The notes under the pieces: generated by a model
What the model saw: only the letters and a program-made list of their open reading frames with translations
Told to the model about the DNA's origin: nothing
The model's database searches: none
Source: Porphyrobacter sp. TH134
GTDB lineage: Bacteria; Pseudomonadota; Alphaproteobacteria; Sphingomonadales; Sphingomonadaceae
NCBI RefSeq assembly: GCF_002855495.1
Contig: NZ_PKRO01000001.1
Span: forward strand, 1 to 64,000
Length of the DNA: 64,000 nt
Direction of reading: 5' to 3'
Translations under genes and position numbers: made by a program
Shown here: piece after piece, positions 63,722-64,000 of the stretch
Numbering within the stretch: the stretch's first letter is position 1
How the letters are laid out: every line of letters begins with the position of its first letter

Positions 63722-64000
63722 TTACGCTTTGAGAGCGCGTTTGGTTTCGTCCGGGCCTGCCACACAAGGCGCATTGCCGCCTGATGCCGCCTTTTGGGGA
63801 TGCGCGGGGCGGCGCAGCTTTGGGCGAATAAAGACGGTGAGGTTCTGCCGTCTCACATCAAACGCCTCAGTCTTTTCGAACAGCGTCACCAGCTTTGAAC
63901 AACCATAGGTGCGCGGGTCGAAGTCCGGCATCAAGGCTGCAAGCCGCGTGCCCACGGCACCCAAAGGATACCAGCCATCCACATCATCCATCTGGTTCAG
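63722..64000 (-). CDS. C-terminal OST-HTH (LOTUS) part of a NYN-type protein, cut by the window edge
   Basis: The visible end reads GWYPLGAVGTRLAALMPDFDPRTYGCSKLVTLFEKTEAFDVRRQNLTVFIRPKLRRP, matching the OST-HTH domain found at the C-terminus of bacterial NYN (LabA/DUF88) putative RNases. The frame stays open past 64000, so the NYN domain lies outside. The final 25 residues (Ala/Gly/Lys-rich) are a tail. It is divergent in sense from the plus genes and lies 38 bp upstream of folB on the same strand. Confidence 0.8.
   Translation of the reverse strand: MNQMDDVDGWYPLGAVGTRLAALMPDFDPRTYGCSKLVTLFEKTEAFDVRRQNLTVFIRPKLRRPAHPQKAASGGNAPCVAGPDETKRALKA

Overview
The window looks like a chromosomal segment of a GC-rich alphaproteobacterium of the order Sphingomonadales, most likely an Erythrobacteraceae member. 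This is inferred from gene content and protein style: a fused str-S10-spc ribosomal operon, a sphingomonad-type S12, an Oar-like TonB receptor, a GcvA-like LysR, and the sphingomonad REP families GTCATTGCGA..., GTCATCCTGAA... and GTCATCCCAGC.... No taxonomic marker search was possible.

Layout. 0.07-17.75 kb (minus strand): the ribosomal superoperon, rpsL-rpsG-fusA-tuf-rpsJ-rplCDWB-rpsS-rplV-rpsC-rplP-rpmC-rpsQ-rplNXE-rpsN-rpsH-rplFR-rpsE-rpmD-rplO-secY-adk, followed by a START-like (SRPBCC) secreted protein. rpmD is too short for ordinary ORF cut-offs but is present. Several spacers hold strong hairpins or terminator-like structures, notably before rpsJ, between rpsJ and rplC, and between fusA and tuf. 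17.75-18.4 kb is non-coding and REP-rich. 18.4-20.1 kb is a visibly AT-richer two-gene island: a ParA-type ATPase overlapping a HEPN-like putative RNase. I consider it the best candidate for an undescribed defence or toxin-type system here.

20.2-35.5 kb is ordinary chromosome: HTH protein, LysR, ApaG, S9 peptidase, HCCA isomerase, lipoproteins, MetZ, TetR with a membrane protein and two perfect operators, a protein O-mannosyltransferase paired with a GT2-GtrA fusion, LeuB, RecO, UbiK, TspO and TlyA. Two composite inverted REP elements lie at 29.5 and 35.5 kb. The first encloses an internally deleted GIY-YIG nuclease relic. 35.6-36.25 kb is a non-coding region with four helically phased DnaA-box-like sequences, a minus-strand terminator, and a mini-ORF with a 14-nt Shine-Dalgarno followed by a strong terminator. 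Gene orientation is mostly minus on its left and more often plus on its right, so it may be an origin or DnaA-binding locus.

36.25-45.5 kb: IlvE, TrhO and a GST in tight series; LysR/pirin/azoreductase with a LysR operator; EamA and NAD synthetase; a YghU-like GST; tRNA-Gln(TTG). 45.46-46.24 kb has no convincing gene. 46.2-48.5 kb carries an outer-membrane barrel protein and an ECF sigma/anti-sigma pair. 48.5-59.6 kb is a TonB-linked carbohydrate-utilisation locus: GH3 beta-glucosidase, LacI regulator with a palindromic operator, TonB receptor, a glycoamylase-family (GH144-like) lipoprotein and a 1020-aa putative glycoside hydrolase. Together they suggest uptake and breakdown of a glucan, possibly a beta-1,2-glucan. 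59.7-64 kb: an FAD oxidoreductase, a THI5/NMT1-like protein coupled to a methyltransferase, a DUF2805 protein, FolB-like and the C-terminus of a NYN/OST-HTH protein cut by the window edge.
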